Positions 24,010 to 33,589 of a stretch of 64,000 nucleotides of DNA are shown here, in pieces. How positions within the stretch are numbered: the stretch's first letter is position 1; every line of letters begins with the position of its first letter. The position numbers and the translations under genes are program-made. The notes under the pieces are model-generated. The model saw only the letters and a program-made list of their open reading frames with translations, was not told the origin of the DNA and did not search any database. This stretch comes from Bacilli bacterium (GTDB lineage Bacteria > Bacillota > Bacilli > RF39 > UBA660): NCBI GenBank assembly GCA_017525855.1, contig JAFXSE010000118.1, positions 248,001-312,000 on the forward strand. Reading direction: 5' to 3'.

Positions 24010-25869
24010 TTAATCATTTTGATTATTCTTAACTATACCAATAATAGATATAATTATACCCAAAAACATTATAACTGCACCTACAGTATATTTCTGTGAA
24101 TTTTTAAAAGTATCAGGAACAATTATATTTTCTTTTGAATCTGAATTTTCTTTTGAATCTGAGTTTCCTTTTGAATCAGGGTTTCCCTTTGAATTTGACT
24201 CATAATTTAGATTTACATATAACGTTGTATTATCTGCTGCTATTCCTTCTAACTGATTATAATTTGCATCTTGTTTTAATGTATATCCCTCTATTTGTTT
24301 TGGAGCTACATTTTTTAAATCAAACTTTCCTTGATAATTATGAGTTTCATTATCATAAAAATTATCTGTTCTTGTCATTGCCTCATTCAATGAATTCTTA
24401 GTTACAATATAAGAATTTGAAGATGAAATTTTATTATTAGTTGAAGAATCTACATAATTAACTATTATCTGTTTTACATTATTATTCTTTTGAACACATG
24501 ATTCTACAGTATAATCAGTTGAAATATTAATATTATCATTAGATATACTATATTTTACTGTTCCATTATATCCAGTTGCCAATAAATTAGTTTGCTCACT
24601 AACATAATCAACTACGTATTTTGACCACTCATCTCCTCCAAAATATGGACTATCTTGTTGGTAGAAAGCAAATTTAGGTTTATATGTTTCATAAAGTGAT
24701 TTTAAAAATCCCGTTTTTTCTGCATGATGTGGTACTTTCATAATATCAATTGGTTTGCCACTAGGATTAATTGATGTACTATTGTTAACTATCTTTTCTA
24801 TCTCTTGCCATTCCATATCTCCAGTTGATAAATATCTTGTATTACCAACTTTAACTAAAGCCACTAAAGATGTATCATTAAAATAATGACCCGAAGAAAT
24901 TTCATTTACACCTGTATTTTCAACAGAAAAATCATATCGTACTTTTCCATTTATTGTACATGTATTATTTATAGTTTTAAAATTTCTTTTTCCTGATGTT
25001 ATATTACTACATTTAGGATAAGCAGAATCAAATGCACTGGCATAATTATTATTTGAAAAATCTAATGTATTAATATAATTAGGACCAACTATATTTATTT
25101 CGGCATCTCCAAATAAAATTTTATCCCCATTTTTTACTATGTTAACCTTACTTCCACTTGTACATAGATTTACTGGTTGTACTGTACATCCAGATGAGCT
25201 ATTTTCAACAGTTGTCGTTGTTCCTGTACATAATGTTTGTGTAAGATATTCATAATTATTTCTATAATACCAAATATTGTTATTACCAGCATAATATATA
25301 TTACTTATTAATGCTGGATCAGTTAAATAAACTCCATTAATTTTTGATACACCAATTGTTTCTTTCAATCTTGCAATAAATTTACCACTAACATCTGTGT
25401 AAGAATTTGCCCTATTTCCAACTCCTTCTATAGTAGAGCAGCTTCCATTCTGAGAAAAACTGTTATAGATTATTCCATAATGATCTGAGTGAAAATGAGA
25501 TAAATAAATATAGAAGCCCTTCAACTTATTAGTTTTTTGATAATTATCTAAAAAATTTATTACATAATCACTTACATATTCAATTTGATTAGTTCCATCT
25601 GTACCATGCCCTGTATCCATTAACATTACATAACCATCTGATACAAGTAAGACTGCATCTCCTGATACAGAACTATTACATGGATCTGGATCTATTGCTA
25701 TTATTTCTAAATCTTTACTAGAAGTATCATCACTACTTAAACCATATGTAGCACCTGGAATAGCATAAGAATATTCAAATTCATGCACTGTCAAAAAAAG
25801 AAAAACAAAAAAGAAAAATACACATACACTACACATTATATACCATTTACTATTTTTACCTTTATTCAC
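24010..25869 (-). CDS. Cell-surface metallo-beta-lactamase-fold protein
   Basis: About 619 residues from GTG at 25869; SD AGGTGA is 5 bases before it, whereas an earlier GTG overlaps the SD. N-terminal helix (YIMCSVCVFFFFVFLFLTV) is the export signal/anchor. The metallo-hydrolase domain has VMLMDTGHG, then SHFHSDHYG (HxHxDH) and later KVPHHAEKTG; this resembles ComEC-type hydrolase domains and hydrolases outside the cell. A MucBP-like domain follows (residues about 465-565), then four KG/EN-S-DS repeats and a C-terminal helix with basic tail. Several Cys pairs suggest disulfides. Substrate unknown; possible nucleic acid or phosphoester degradation. Confidence 0.75.
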   Translation of the reverse strand: MNKGKNSKWYIMCSVCVFFFFVFLFLTVHEFEYSYAIPGATYGLSSDDTSSKDLEIIAIDPDPCNSSVSGDAVLLVSDGYVMLMDTGHGTDGTNQIEYVSDYVINFLDNYQKTNKLKGFYIYLSHFHSDHYGIIYNSFSQNGSCSTIEGVGNRANSYTDVSGKFIARLKETIGVSKINGVYLTDPALISNIYYAGNNNIWYYRNNYEYLTQTLCTGTTTTVENSSSGCTVQPVNLCTSGSKVNIVKNGDKILFGDAEINIVGPNYINTLDFSNNNYASAFDSAYPKCSNITSGKRNFKTINNTCTINGKVRYDFSVENTGVNEISSGHYFNDTSLVALVKVGNTRYLSTGDMEWQEIEKIVNNSTSINPSGKPIDIMKVPHHAEKTGFLKSLYETYKPKFAFYQQDSPYFGGDEWSKYVVDYVSEQTNLLATGYNGTVKYSISNDNINISTDYTVESCVQKNNNVKQIIVNYVDSSTNNKISSSNSYIVTKNSLNEAMTRTDNFYDNETHNYQGKFDLKNVAPKQIEGYTLKQDANYNQLEGIAADNTTLYVNLNYESNSKGNPDSKGNSDSKENSDSKENIIVPDTFKNSQKYTVGAVIMFLGIIISIIGIVKNNQND

Positions 25870-25923
25870 AACACTCACCTACTGTCTATTATTATTAATT
25901 ATATAATATCATAAAAAAACAAA

Positions 25924-25950
25924 AAATGTAAACTTTCTAGGTTTACATTT
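25924..25950 (-). terminator. Terminator downstream of pnp
   Basis: Stem AAATGTAAAC/GTTTACATTT with a 7-base loop and a T-run on the minus strand. Confidence 0.75.
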
Positions 25951-25976
25951 TCACTAAGTTTACATTATAACTATTT

Positions 25977-28139
25977 CTATTTTTTTGAATCTTTAGTCTT
26001 TTGTTTAGGTTTAGGTAGACAATCTTTTCTCGAGAAGTTTTGTCTTCCCTTTTTATCTGGGCCGACAGCTCTAACCATTATCTCATCACCCACTGAAACA
26101 ACATCACCTGCTTTTTCAACTCTCTCATGTGCAAGTTGAGAAACATGAACCATACCCTCACAACCTGGCCAAACTTCTACAAAGCATCCAAAATCTTCTA
26201 CTTTAACTACTTTGACCATATAATCTTTACCAATTTCAACATCTCTTACAACATCTTCAATCATCTGACGAGTCTTTTTAATAATTTCTTTATCAGTATG
26301 ATAAATTATTACACGACCATCATCTTCAAGATCAACTTTAACAGCATTAATATCATTTACCTCAGTAACATTAGATGCCTCACAAATGATTTTAGTAATC
26401 ATTTCACCACCACGGCCAATTACATCTTTTATCTTAGATGGATTAATAGTAAACGTTTCCATCTTAGGAGCATATTTACTAACTTCAGCACGAGGTTGTG
26501 CAATTTGCTCATGTATAACATCTAATATTTCAAGACGAGCCTTTTTAGCTTGTTTTAAAGCTTCTTTTAATATTTTTTCTGTAACACCTTTAATTTTAAT
26601 ATCCATTTGTAATGCACAAATACCATCTTTTGTACCTGCTACTTTGAAGTCCATATCACCTAAATGATCTTCCATACCTTGAATATCAGTTAAAATTGTA
26701 TAATCACGTCCTGCTGTTATTAATCCCATTGCAATACCAGCAACAGGTGCTTTAATAGGTACTCCTGCAGCCATAAGTGACATACACCCAGCACAAATAC
26801 TTGCTTGAGAAGATGAACCATTTGACTCTAAAATTTCACTAACTACACGAATAGTATAAGGAAACTCCTCTTCACTTGGAATAACTTGTGCCAAAGCTTT
26901 TTCTCCCAATGCACCATGTCCAATTTCACGTCTTCCTGGAGCGCCATATCTACCAGTTTCTCCAACTGAAAACTGTGGAAAGTTATAATGTAGCATAAAT
27001 CTTTTTTGATTCTCTATTTCAAGTCCATCTAAAATTTGATGTTCGCCTAAAGCACCTAAAGTTGTAACAGATAAAGCCTGTGTCTCACCTCTTGTAAATA
27101 AAGCAGAACCATGAGTTCTTGGAAGTAAATCAATATCAGTAGATAAAGGTCTAATTTCATCCATCTTTCTACCATCAGCACGAATATGTTCTTTAACAAC
27201 AATATTTCTAAATAAGTTATACTCTAAATCATCTAATACTAAACGTACTTTAGTTTTTAAGAAAGCAAGTTCCTCTTCATCTAATTCACTATTTTCTTCC
27301 TCATATTTTAAAACTATTTCATCTTTTATTGCATCTACTTCTTCATGCATTTTTAATTTTTCTTTAATACGTAATGCCTTATCTAATCTTTTACTAGCAA
27401 GACCTTCAATTTCACTTCTTAATTCATCACTAATTTCAAGATGTTCATACTCGATTTTTTCTTCTCCAATTTCAGCAATGATTTCATTTTGAAACTCTAC
27501 TAACTCTTTAATAGCTTCATGACCTGTCATTAATGCATCTAACATTATTTTTTCACTTGCTTCATGTGCACTAGATTCTACCATGTTAATAGCATCCATT
27601 GTTCCTGCAACAGTTAAATCTATAAGAGAATTTTCTAACTCTTCGTGCGTTGGATTAATAATAAACTTCTTATCTACATATCCAACTTTTACTCCAGCAA
27701 CTGGTCCATTAAATGGAATCTTACTAATACATGTAGCCAAACTTGAACCGAAAAGTGCAGCAAGTTCAGGTGAACAATCAACATCCACGCTCAATACTGT
27801 ATTAATAATTTGTACTTCATTCTTAAAATCAGATGGGAAAAGTGGTCTAATAGGTCTATCTATCATTCTAGCAGCAAGTGTTGCATTTTCTGTAGGTCTT
27901 CCTTCCCTTTTTATAAAACCACCTGGAATTTTTCCAACTGAATAAAGTTTTTCTTGATAATTAACTGTAAGTGGAAAAAAATCAGCTAATAGATTAACAT
28001 TTTTATTTAGAACAACGGCTGTTAAAACAACAGTATCACCATATCTTATAAGTACACTTCCTGTTGCTTGTTTCGCAAGTTGTCCATGTTCAACTATTAA
28101 ATTTTTACCAAAAAACTTCTTTTTAAATACTCTTTTCAT
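25977..28139 (-). CDS. pnp: Polynucleotide phosphorylase
   Basis: Processive 3'-5' exoribonuclease that releases nucleoside diphosphates; part of RNA degradation complexes. 720 residues with two RNase PH cores (GDTVVLTAVV and RADGRKMDEIRPLS...HGSALFTRGETQ), then KH (TINPSKIKDVIGRGGEMI) and S1 (VVKVEDFGCFVEVWPGCEG) domains. SD AGGAG. It lies directly downstream of rpsO, the conserved order in many bacteria, with a terminator between them that may act as an attenuator. Confidence 0.97.
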   Translation of the reverse strand: MKRVFKKKFFGKNLIVEHGQLAKQATGSVLIRYGDTVVLTAVVLNKNVNLLADFFPLTVNYQEKLYSVGKIPGGFIKREGRPTENATLAARMIDRPIRPLFPSDFKNEVQIINTVLSVDVDCSPELAALFGSSLATCISKIPFNGPVAGVKVGYVDKKFIINPTHEELENSLIDLTVAGTMDAINMVESSAHEASEKIMLDALMTGHEAIKELVEFQNEIIAEIGEEKIEYEHLEISDELRSEIEGLASKRLDKALRIKEKLKMHEEVDAIKDEIVLKYEEENSELDEEELAFLKTKVRLVLDDLEYNLFRNIVVKEHIRADGRKMDEIRPLSTDIDLLPRTHGSALFTRGETQALSVTTLGALGEHQILDGLEIENQKRFMLHYNFPQFSVGETGRYGAPGRREIGHGALGEKALAQVIPSEEEFPYTIRVVSEILESNGSSSQASICAGCMSLMAAGVPIKAPVAGIAMGLITAGRDYTILTDIQGMEDHLGDMDFKVAGTKDGICALQMDIKIKGVTEKILKEALKQAKKARLEILDVIHEQIAQPRAEVSKYAPKMETFTINPSKIKDVIGRGGEMITKIICEASNVTEVNDINAVKVDLEDDGRVIIYHTDKEIIKKTRQMIEDVVRDVEIGKDYMVKVVKVEDFGCFVEVWPGCEGMVHVSQLAHERVEKAGDVVSVGDEIMVRAVGPDKKGRQNFSRKDCLPKPKQKTKDSKK

Positions 28140-28164
28140 TACTTCTCCTTATATCTATAAAAAA

Positions 28165-28187
28165 TAGACACGAAAAACAAGTGTCTA
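28165..28187 (-). terminator. rpsO terminator/attenuator before pnp
   Basis: Stem TAGACAC/GTGTCTA with a 9-base loop and T-rich tail, overlapping the rpsO stop. Confidence 0.75.
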
Positions 28188-28454
28188 CTTTCTTAATCCT
28201 AATTTGTTTATTAATTCACGATATCTTGTAATATCAGTCTTAGCTAAATATTTTAACATACTACGTCTTTGACCAATTTTCTTTAAAAGTCCTCTACGTG
28301 AATGATAATCATGTGTATGAACCTTTAAATGTTCAGTTAAATCATTAATCTCTTTAGTAAGAATAGCGATTTGTACTTCACATGATCCTGTATCTTTCTC
28401 ATCTCTTCTGTATTCTTCAATGATTGTCTTTTTAATTTCTTTTGATAAAGCCAT
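28185..28454 (-). CDS. rpsO: 30S ribosomal protein S15
   Basis: 89 residues starting [20 protein letters not shown] (ATG at 28454, SD GAAAGGAAGG), the normal length. Conserved [35 protein letters not shown] and [12 protein letters not shown]. Binds 16S rRNA in the small subunit. Confidence 0.98.
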   Translation of the reverse strand: MALSKEIKKTIIEEYRRDEKDTGSCEVQIAILTKEINDLTEHLKVHTHDYHSRRGLLKKIGQRRSMLKYLAKTDITRYRELINKLGLRK

Positions 28455-28469
28455 TCTAAACCTTCCTTT

Positions 28470-28535
28470 CTTCATATTCACTAAAACTGAGTAAGAGGCC
28501 GGAAACTCCTCAAACTAAGAATTAGTAGCAAATAT
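28470..28535 (-). promoter_or_regulatory. Possible S15 autoregulatory leader
   Basis: Between the promoter and the SD the minus-strand RNA can form a stem GAGG...CCTC with loop AGTTTCCGG and longer weak flanking pairs (TTAGTTTGA / ACTCAGTTTTAG). S15 leaders in bacteria bind S15 through such hairpins, but no close sequence match can be claimed. Confidence 0.35.
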
Positions 28536-28565
28536 AATATACTAAAAAACAATACCAAAAGTCAA
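28536..28565 (-). promoter_or_regulatory. rpsO promoter
   Basis: Minus strand TTGACT, 18-base spacer, TATATT. It overlaps the very end of the preceding small gene. Confidence 0.55.
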
Positions 28566-28568
28566 GTA

Positions 28569-28727
28569 TTATTTACTATATTTTCTATATAGTCCTAAAC
28601 TTTTAGCTTTATTTTTAGCAGGAATTCTATTTTTTTCATTTCCCATTAATTTTAACATTTTCTTTTCATTATATATTTTATATATTTTTTCTCTTGATAT
28701 AATTACCTTATTTTCTTTAGTATCCAT
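28569..28727 (-). CDS. Small basic 52-residue protein
   Basis: ATG at 28727 has a strong SD (AAAGGGGA). The peptide starts MDTKENKVIISREKIYKIYN and ends RIPAKNKAKSLGLYRKYSK, with a high Lys/Arg content and no signal or membrane helix. It may bind RNA or ribosomes, but no family is recognised. It ends inside the rpsO promoter, so it sits between the flavoprotein genes and rpsO. Confidence 0.55.
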   Translation of the reverse strand: MDTKENKVIISREKIYKIYNEKKMLKLMGNEKNRIPAKNKAKSLGLYRKYSK

Positions 28728-28775
28728 ATTGGTCCCCTTTCGTGTCTGTTATAATACCAAAAAAAGAAACAAAAA

Positions 28776-30365
28776 TCAATTATAAATATATTTTTTTCCT
28801 ATTTCTTCAGCAACTTTAATACCATCAATAGCAGCTGATGTTATCCCACCGGCAAAACCACATCCTTCACCACAAGGATATACACCTTTAATATTAGATT
28901 CTAACCTTTCATCTCTTTCCACTCTAATTGGTGAAGAAGTTCTAGCCTCAACTCCTAAAAGCAAAGTATCAGGATTATCAAAACCATTTATTTTCTTACC
29001 AAAATAAGGAAATGCCTCTTTTATAGAATCACAAATATCTGTTGGTAGAATAGTGTTAAGATTAGCACTAACATAACTTCCTTTAATAAAAGGTACAGAA
29101 CTATCCAATAAACCTTTTTTATTTTCATAAAACTTTTCTAATGTTTGAATAGGTATTTTCCCATCACCAACTTCATAAGCAAGACTTTCTAATTTTCTTT
29201 GAAATTCCACACCACTAAATACATCTTCACCATAATCTTTTTCATTAACAGTAACAACAATGGCACTATTAGCTTTTCCACTATTTCTTTTACTATTACT
29301 CATACCGTTAACAACTAAATGATTATCTTCACTTGATGCATTAACTACATAACCACCAGGACACATACAAAAAGAATATACCCCTCTATTATTACTCGCC
29401 TTATAAGTCAACTTATAAGTAGCTGGCGGTAAAATATCTTTATATTTTTCACCATACTGACTTAAATTAATCATATCTTGATCATGTTGTACACGTAAAC
29501 CAACAGAAAATGGCTTACTTTTCATATCAAAACCTAAATCATACAGCAATTTAAAAGTATCTCTAGCACTATGTCCTATAGCTAAAACCAAAACACTACA
29601 ATCAATTATTTCATTATTATTTACTTCAATTGCTTTTACACAGTTATTTTCTATTATTATATTAGTAAGTAGAGTATTATATCTAAATTCTCCACCCATA
29701 TCTATTATCTTATTTCTCATATTTTGAACAACATCAACTAATACATCAGTACCAATATGAGGTTTATAATTATAAAGTATTTCCCTAGGTGCACCACAAT
29801 CAACAAAAGTCTCAAAAACTTTTCTACCTCTATTAAATTCATCTTTAACTAAAGTATTAAGTTTACCATCAGAAAAAGTACCAGCTCCACCTTCCCCAAA
29901 CTGAACATTGGAATTCTTGTTAAGGATCCCTTTTTTCCAAAACCTATTAACAGTTTTTACTCTATCAAGAACTTTTTCTCCTCTTTCAATAACTAGAGGT
30001 CTATATCCATTCTGAGCTAAAATATAACTACAAAAAAGTCCACAAGGTCCACTGCCAATTATAATAGGTCTTTTTTCTAATTTTATATTACCACATTTAT
30101 CATACACATACGTTTTATCTATACTTCTAAATAAATTACAGTTTCTTTTATTTTTGCTTAAAATATCTTTCTCATTATCTATCTCAAAACTACATTCATA
30201 AACATAAAAAACTTCATTCTTATTTCTAGCATCAATCGATTGTTTTTCAATAATAACATTTTTAATATCTATATCATTAACATGAATATTTTTTGCAATC
30301 TTTTTTCGTATACTATCTAAACTATTATTAGTTACTTCTATTTTTATTCCTCTAAGTGTTAACAT
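28776..30365 (-). CDS. FAD-dependent oxidoreductase (COG2509-like)
   Basis: 529 residues. N-terminal small domain (residues about 1-95), then the FAD-binding motif PIIIGSGPCGLFCSYILAQNG, QFGEGGAGTFSDGKLNT, VLAIGHSARDTF and the C-terminal GVYPCGEGCGFAGGITSAA. Members of this uncharacterised flavoprotein family occur widely in Bacillota; the substrate is unknown. It starts at TAATG overlapping the upstream YhiN-like gene, so both belong to one operon. Confidence 0.88.
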   Translation of the reverse strand: MLTLRGIKIEVTNNSLDSIRKKIAKNIHVNDIDIKNVIIEKQSIDARNKNEVFYVYECSFEIDNEKDILSKNKRNCNLFRSIDKTYVYDKCGNIKLEKRPIIIGSGPCGLFCSYILAQNGYRPLVIERGEKVLDRVKTVNRFWKKGILNKNSNVQFGEGGAGTFSDGKLNTLVKDEFNRGRKVFETFVDCGAPREILYNYKPHIGTDVLVDVVQNMRNKIIDMGGEFRYNTLLTNIIIENNCVKAIEVNNNEIIDCSVLVLAIGHSARDTFKLLYDLGFDMKSKPFSVGLRVQHDQDMINLSQYGEKYKDILPPATYKLTYKASNNRGVYSFCMCPGGYVVNASSEDNHLVVNGMSNSKRNSGKANSAIVVTVNEKDYGEDVFSGVEFQRKLESLAYEVGDGKIPIQTLEKFYENKKGLLDSSVPFIKGSYVSANLNTILPTDICDSIKEAFPYFGKKINGFDNPDTLLLGVEARTSSPIRVERDERLESNIKGVYPCGEGCGFAGGITSAAIDGIKVAEEIGKKYIYN

Positions 30366-31558
30366 TATATACTCCTACCTACTAAATATCCAGACATAAA
30401 AGCAAAAGCAAGATTAAAACCTCCACACATACCATCTACATCCAACAATTCTCCTGTAAAATATAGATTATTCACAATATTTGATTCTAAAGTCTTATCA
30501 TTTACTTCATCCAAACTAACTCCACCAGCACAAACTTGTCCCTTATCATCAACTATACCCACAACTTCAACTTCAAAATTAATAATTACTTGAACTAATT
30601 TTTGTTTTTCTTCTTCACTAAGTTCACTCCAATAACTATCTTTGTCAACACTTGCCTTTTTCAAAAAAACAAACATTAATTTATAATTAAATATACTTTC
30701 AAGTAACTCTTCTATAGTTTTATTATCTCTATTTCTTTTCTCTAAAAATTCATAAAAATTATTAGTCTCATTAAAGAAGTTTATATTTAAAAACACTCGT
30801 TTATTTTCTTGTAATTTAAGAGAAGCTTTAGAACTTAAATTAAATATACATATACCACTAATACCATATTTTGTAAGTTGTACTTCACCTATTTCTTCCT
30901 TAAGAATATTATTATCAACCTTTAAACTTACCTTACCAAAACTTCTTACTCCATCCCACTCTTTTAAAAACGTTTCATTTAATACAAGTGGAGCAAGAGC
31001 TGACCTAACTGGAACAATAGTATGTCCAAGACTAGAAGCTAAACTATATCCACTTCCATCACTACCTGTTTTAGGATAAGCTTTACTACCGGTTGCTAAA
31101 ACTACCTTATCACAAGAAAACTTTTTACTGTTTGTATCAACTAAAAAAATATTATTAGATTTATATATATTTCTCACTTTACAATTAGTAATTACTGTAA
31201 CATTACTTTTTCTTAATGCTTTAACTAATATTTCTCTTACACTACTAGCTTGATTAGAATAAGGATAATAATAACCATTCTTAATACAAGGGTATATTCC
31301 TAACGATTCTAAGTATTTATATGTATTATTCACTAACTCATCAGATATAATATAATTTAAACTATCAAGACTATTAGAATTATATTTATTTATTTTAATA
31401 TCACTATTCCAATAGTTACACTTACCATTACCAGTTAATAAAATCTTTTTTAAAACTTTATCTTCACCATCTAATAAAATAACTTCATTATTTACACTTG
31501 CTATTAAACTGGCAATAACACCACTAGCACCAGCACCAACTACTATAATTTTACTCAT
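30365..31558 (-). CDS. NAD(P)/FAD-dependent oxidoreductase (YhiN/HI0933 family)
   Basis: 397 residues. FAD motif VVGAGASGVIASLIA at the start, KKILLTGNGKCN, then VLATGSKAYPKTGSDGSGY and the C-terminal NNLYFTGELLDVDGMCGG. These match the HI0933 / BaiN-like flavoprotein family (BaiN acts on bile acid derivatives; that role is not claimed here). SD GGGAGTG. It is the first gene of a pair with the COG2509-like flavoprotein. Confidence 0.9.
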   Translation of the reverse strand: MSKIIVVGAGASGVIASLIASVNNEVILLDGEDKVLKKILLTGNGKCNYWNSDIKINKYNSNSLDSLNYIISDELVNNTYKYLESLGIYPCIKNGYYYPYSNQASSVREILVKALRKSNVTVITNCKVRNIYKSNNIFLVDTNSKKFSCDKVVLATGSKAYPKTGSDGSGYSLASSLGHTIVPVRSALAPLVLNETFLKEWDGVRSFGKVSLKVDNNILKEEIGEVQLTKYGISGICIFNLSSKASLKLQENKRVFLNINFFNETNNFYEFLEKRNRDNKTIEELLESIFNYKLMFVFLKKASVDKDSYWSELSEEEKQKLVQVIINFEVEVVGIVDDKGQVCAGGVSLDEVNDKTLESNIVNNLYFTGELLDVDGMCGGFNLAFAFMSGYLVGRSI

Positions 31559-31613
31559 AATAACACTCCCTTAAATACAAATATTTTATCACAAAAATAC
31601 TTTCTTATAAAGA

Positions 31614-31635
31614 AAAAAGTACTAAAGTACTTTTT
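31614..31635 (-). terminator. ABC exporter operon terminator
   Basis: Stem AAAAAGTACT/AGTACTTTTT at the stop codon of the downstream ABC gene. Confidence 0.8.
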
Positions 31636-33589
31636 ATACATTTTCAAACTGAGAATTATATAAATCATAATAAAATCCTTTTTTCTTAATTAACTCATTA
31701 TGATTACCTTGCTCTATAATATTACCATCCTTCATAACTAGTATTAAATCAGCATTTTTTATAGTAGATAATCTATGTGCAATGATAAAACTTGTTTTAC
31801 CAACAGTTAACTTATCCATTGCCTTTTGAACTAGTTCTTCTGTTCTAGTATCAACATTACTTGTTGCTTCATCCAATATCAAGAAAGGAGCATCTTCAAT
31901 CATTCCTCTTGCTATAGTAATAAGTTGCTTCTGACCTCCTGAAATTGTATCATTATCAGAAACAAGTGCATTAATACCATTTGGTAACGTTTTAACAAAA
32001 TGATCAATACCAACTGTTTTTAGTGCATTTTCTATATCTTGATCATTAACATTTTCTTTATTAAATCTAATATTTTCCTTTATTGAACCATCAAATAACC
32101 AAGTATCCTGTAAAACCATACAAAATAATTTATGAATATTTTCCCTAGATAAATCCTTAATAGAAACATTATCAATTAAAATATCTCCATCATTTATCTC
32201 ATAAAACTTCATAAGAAGATTAACAATAGTAGTTTTACCAGCTCCAGTAGGCCCAACTATTGCTATTTTTTGTCCTTTTTTTATTCTAGCACTAAAATCT
32301 TTTATAATTAATTTATCTTCATCATAACCGAATTTAACATTTTTAAATTCAATATTACCTTCTACATTATTTATATCTAACTTTTTAGTCAAATGATCCT
32401 CAGAACTCATTTCTCTTTCATCAAGGAATTCAAATACTCTTTCTGCTGATGCTGCCGTTGATTGTAAAGAAGTAGTCGCTTGAGCTATTTGATTAAGCGG
32501 ATTAGTAAACATTCTAACATATATCATAAAAGCAACTATTACTCCAAATGATATTTTATTATTCACAACTAAAAGTGCTCCTACAACACAAACAGCAACG
32601 TAGCCTAAGTTACCAACAAAACCCATCATTGGTTGCATTATTCCTGATAAAAACTGACTCTTTCTGCTACTATTAAATAATTTATGATTAATGTTATCAA
32701 ACTCTTTATTAACATCATCCACAGCATTATAAACAGTAATCACATTATGGCCACTATACATTTCTTCAATGTATCCATTCAAATCTCCTAATTGCTTTTG
32801 ACGTTCTATAAAATACTTTTGAGATTTACCTAATATTAAAAACATAAATAAAAAACCAATTATACTAGCTACTATACCAGTTATAGCCATTATAGGATTA
32901 GTTACAAACATCATAATAACAGATCCCACAAACAGTGTAATACTTGACACCAAATTAGCTAAACTCTGGTTCAAATTCATAGACATAGTATCAACATCAT
33001 TAGTAACCCTTGATAAAATATCCCCAGTCTCGTGATTGTCAAAATACTTTAAGGGAAGCTTATTAATTTTATTAGAGATACTAGTTCTAATACTTCTAGC
33101 ATAATTATTAGTTGTTTTAGCCATTATAATTTGTTGTACATAACTAAATATAGCACTGACTATATATAAGATAGCAAGTAATAATGAAATACTCTTAATT
33201 TTATTCATATTCATTTTAGGTTCTATCTCTTTATATACGTTTTTAGGAAGCTTATCTATTTTTTCCAATATAGACTTCATATCTGAATCTTTATTTAAAC
33301 TGCCCAATATTTCCATAGTTTTTTGTTTGTCCTCAGTAGAAATACTAGGATTATTTATTATTTTCTGAATCTTTACATCAGATATTCTTGGTCTTAATCC
33401 TTCAGTAATATAATCAGTTAAATCCGATAATTTATTAGGTGCTATTAAAGATATAATAGAACTTGACATAGCAAGAATAACTGAAATAATAATTACCATC
33501 TTCCATGGACTTAGACTTTTCATTAATCTTTTTATAGAGCCCTTAAAATCTTTAGATTTTTGGTATCCCCCTCTTGGTGGTCTAGGCAT
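31634..33589 (-). CDS. ABC exporter half-transporter with canonical ATP site
   Basis: 651 residues: six transmembrane helices (about 30-390, preceded by a long extracytoplasmic loop of some 80 residues between the first two helices) and an ATPase domain with Walker A GPTGAGKT, signature SGGQKQ and Walker B LILDEATSNVD. The catalytic Glu is intact. It overlaps the upstream half-transporter by 8 bases; together they form a heterodimeric lipid/drug-type exporter. The N-terminus MPRPPRGGYQKSKDFKG is basic. Export substrate unknown. Confidence 0.92.
   Translation of the reverse strand: MPRPPRGGYQKSKDFKGSIKRLMKSLSPWKMVIIISVILAMSSSIISLIAPNKLSDLTDYITEGLRPRISDVKIQKIINNPSISTEDKQKTMEILGSLNKDSDMKSILEKIDKLPKNVYKEIEPKMNMNKIKSISLLLAILYIVSAIFSYVQQIIMAKTTNNYARSIRTSISNKINKLPLKYFDNHETGDILSRVTNDVDTMSMNLNQSLANLVSSITLFVGSVIMMFVTNPIMAITGIVASIIGFLFMFLILGKSQKYFIERQKQLGDLNGYIEEMYSGHNVITVYNAVDDVNKEFDNINHKLFNSSRKSQFLSGIMQPMMGFVGNLGYVAVCVVGALLVVNNKISFGVIVAFMIYVRMFTNPLNQIAQATTSLQSTAASAERVFEFLDEREMSSEDHLTKKLDINNVEGNIEFKNVKFGYDEDKLIIKDFSARIKKGQKIAIVGPTGAGKTTIVNLLMKFYEINDGDILIDNVSIKDLSRENIHKLFCMVLQDTWLFDGSIKENIRFNKENVNDQDIENALKTVGIDHFVKTLPNGINALVSDNDTISGGQKQLITIARGMIEDAPFLILDEATSNVDTRTEELVQKAMDKLTVGKTSFIIAHRLSTIKNADLILVMKDGNIIEQGNHNELIKKKGFYYDLYNSQFENV

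Noticed and set aside
26127..27945. Plus-strand frames across pnp
   Set aside because: Shadows of the conserved PNPase gene with no SD.
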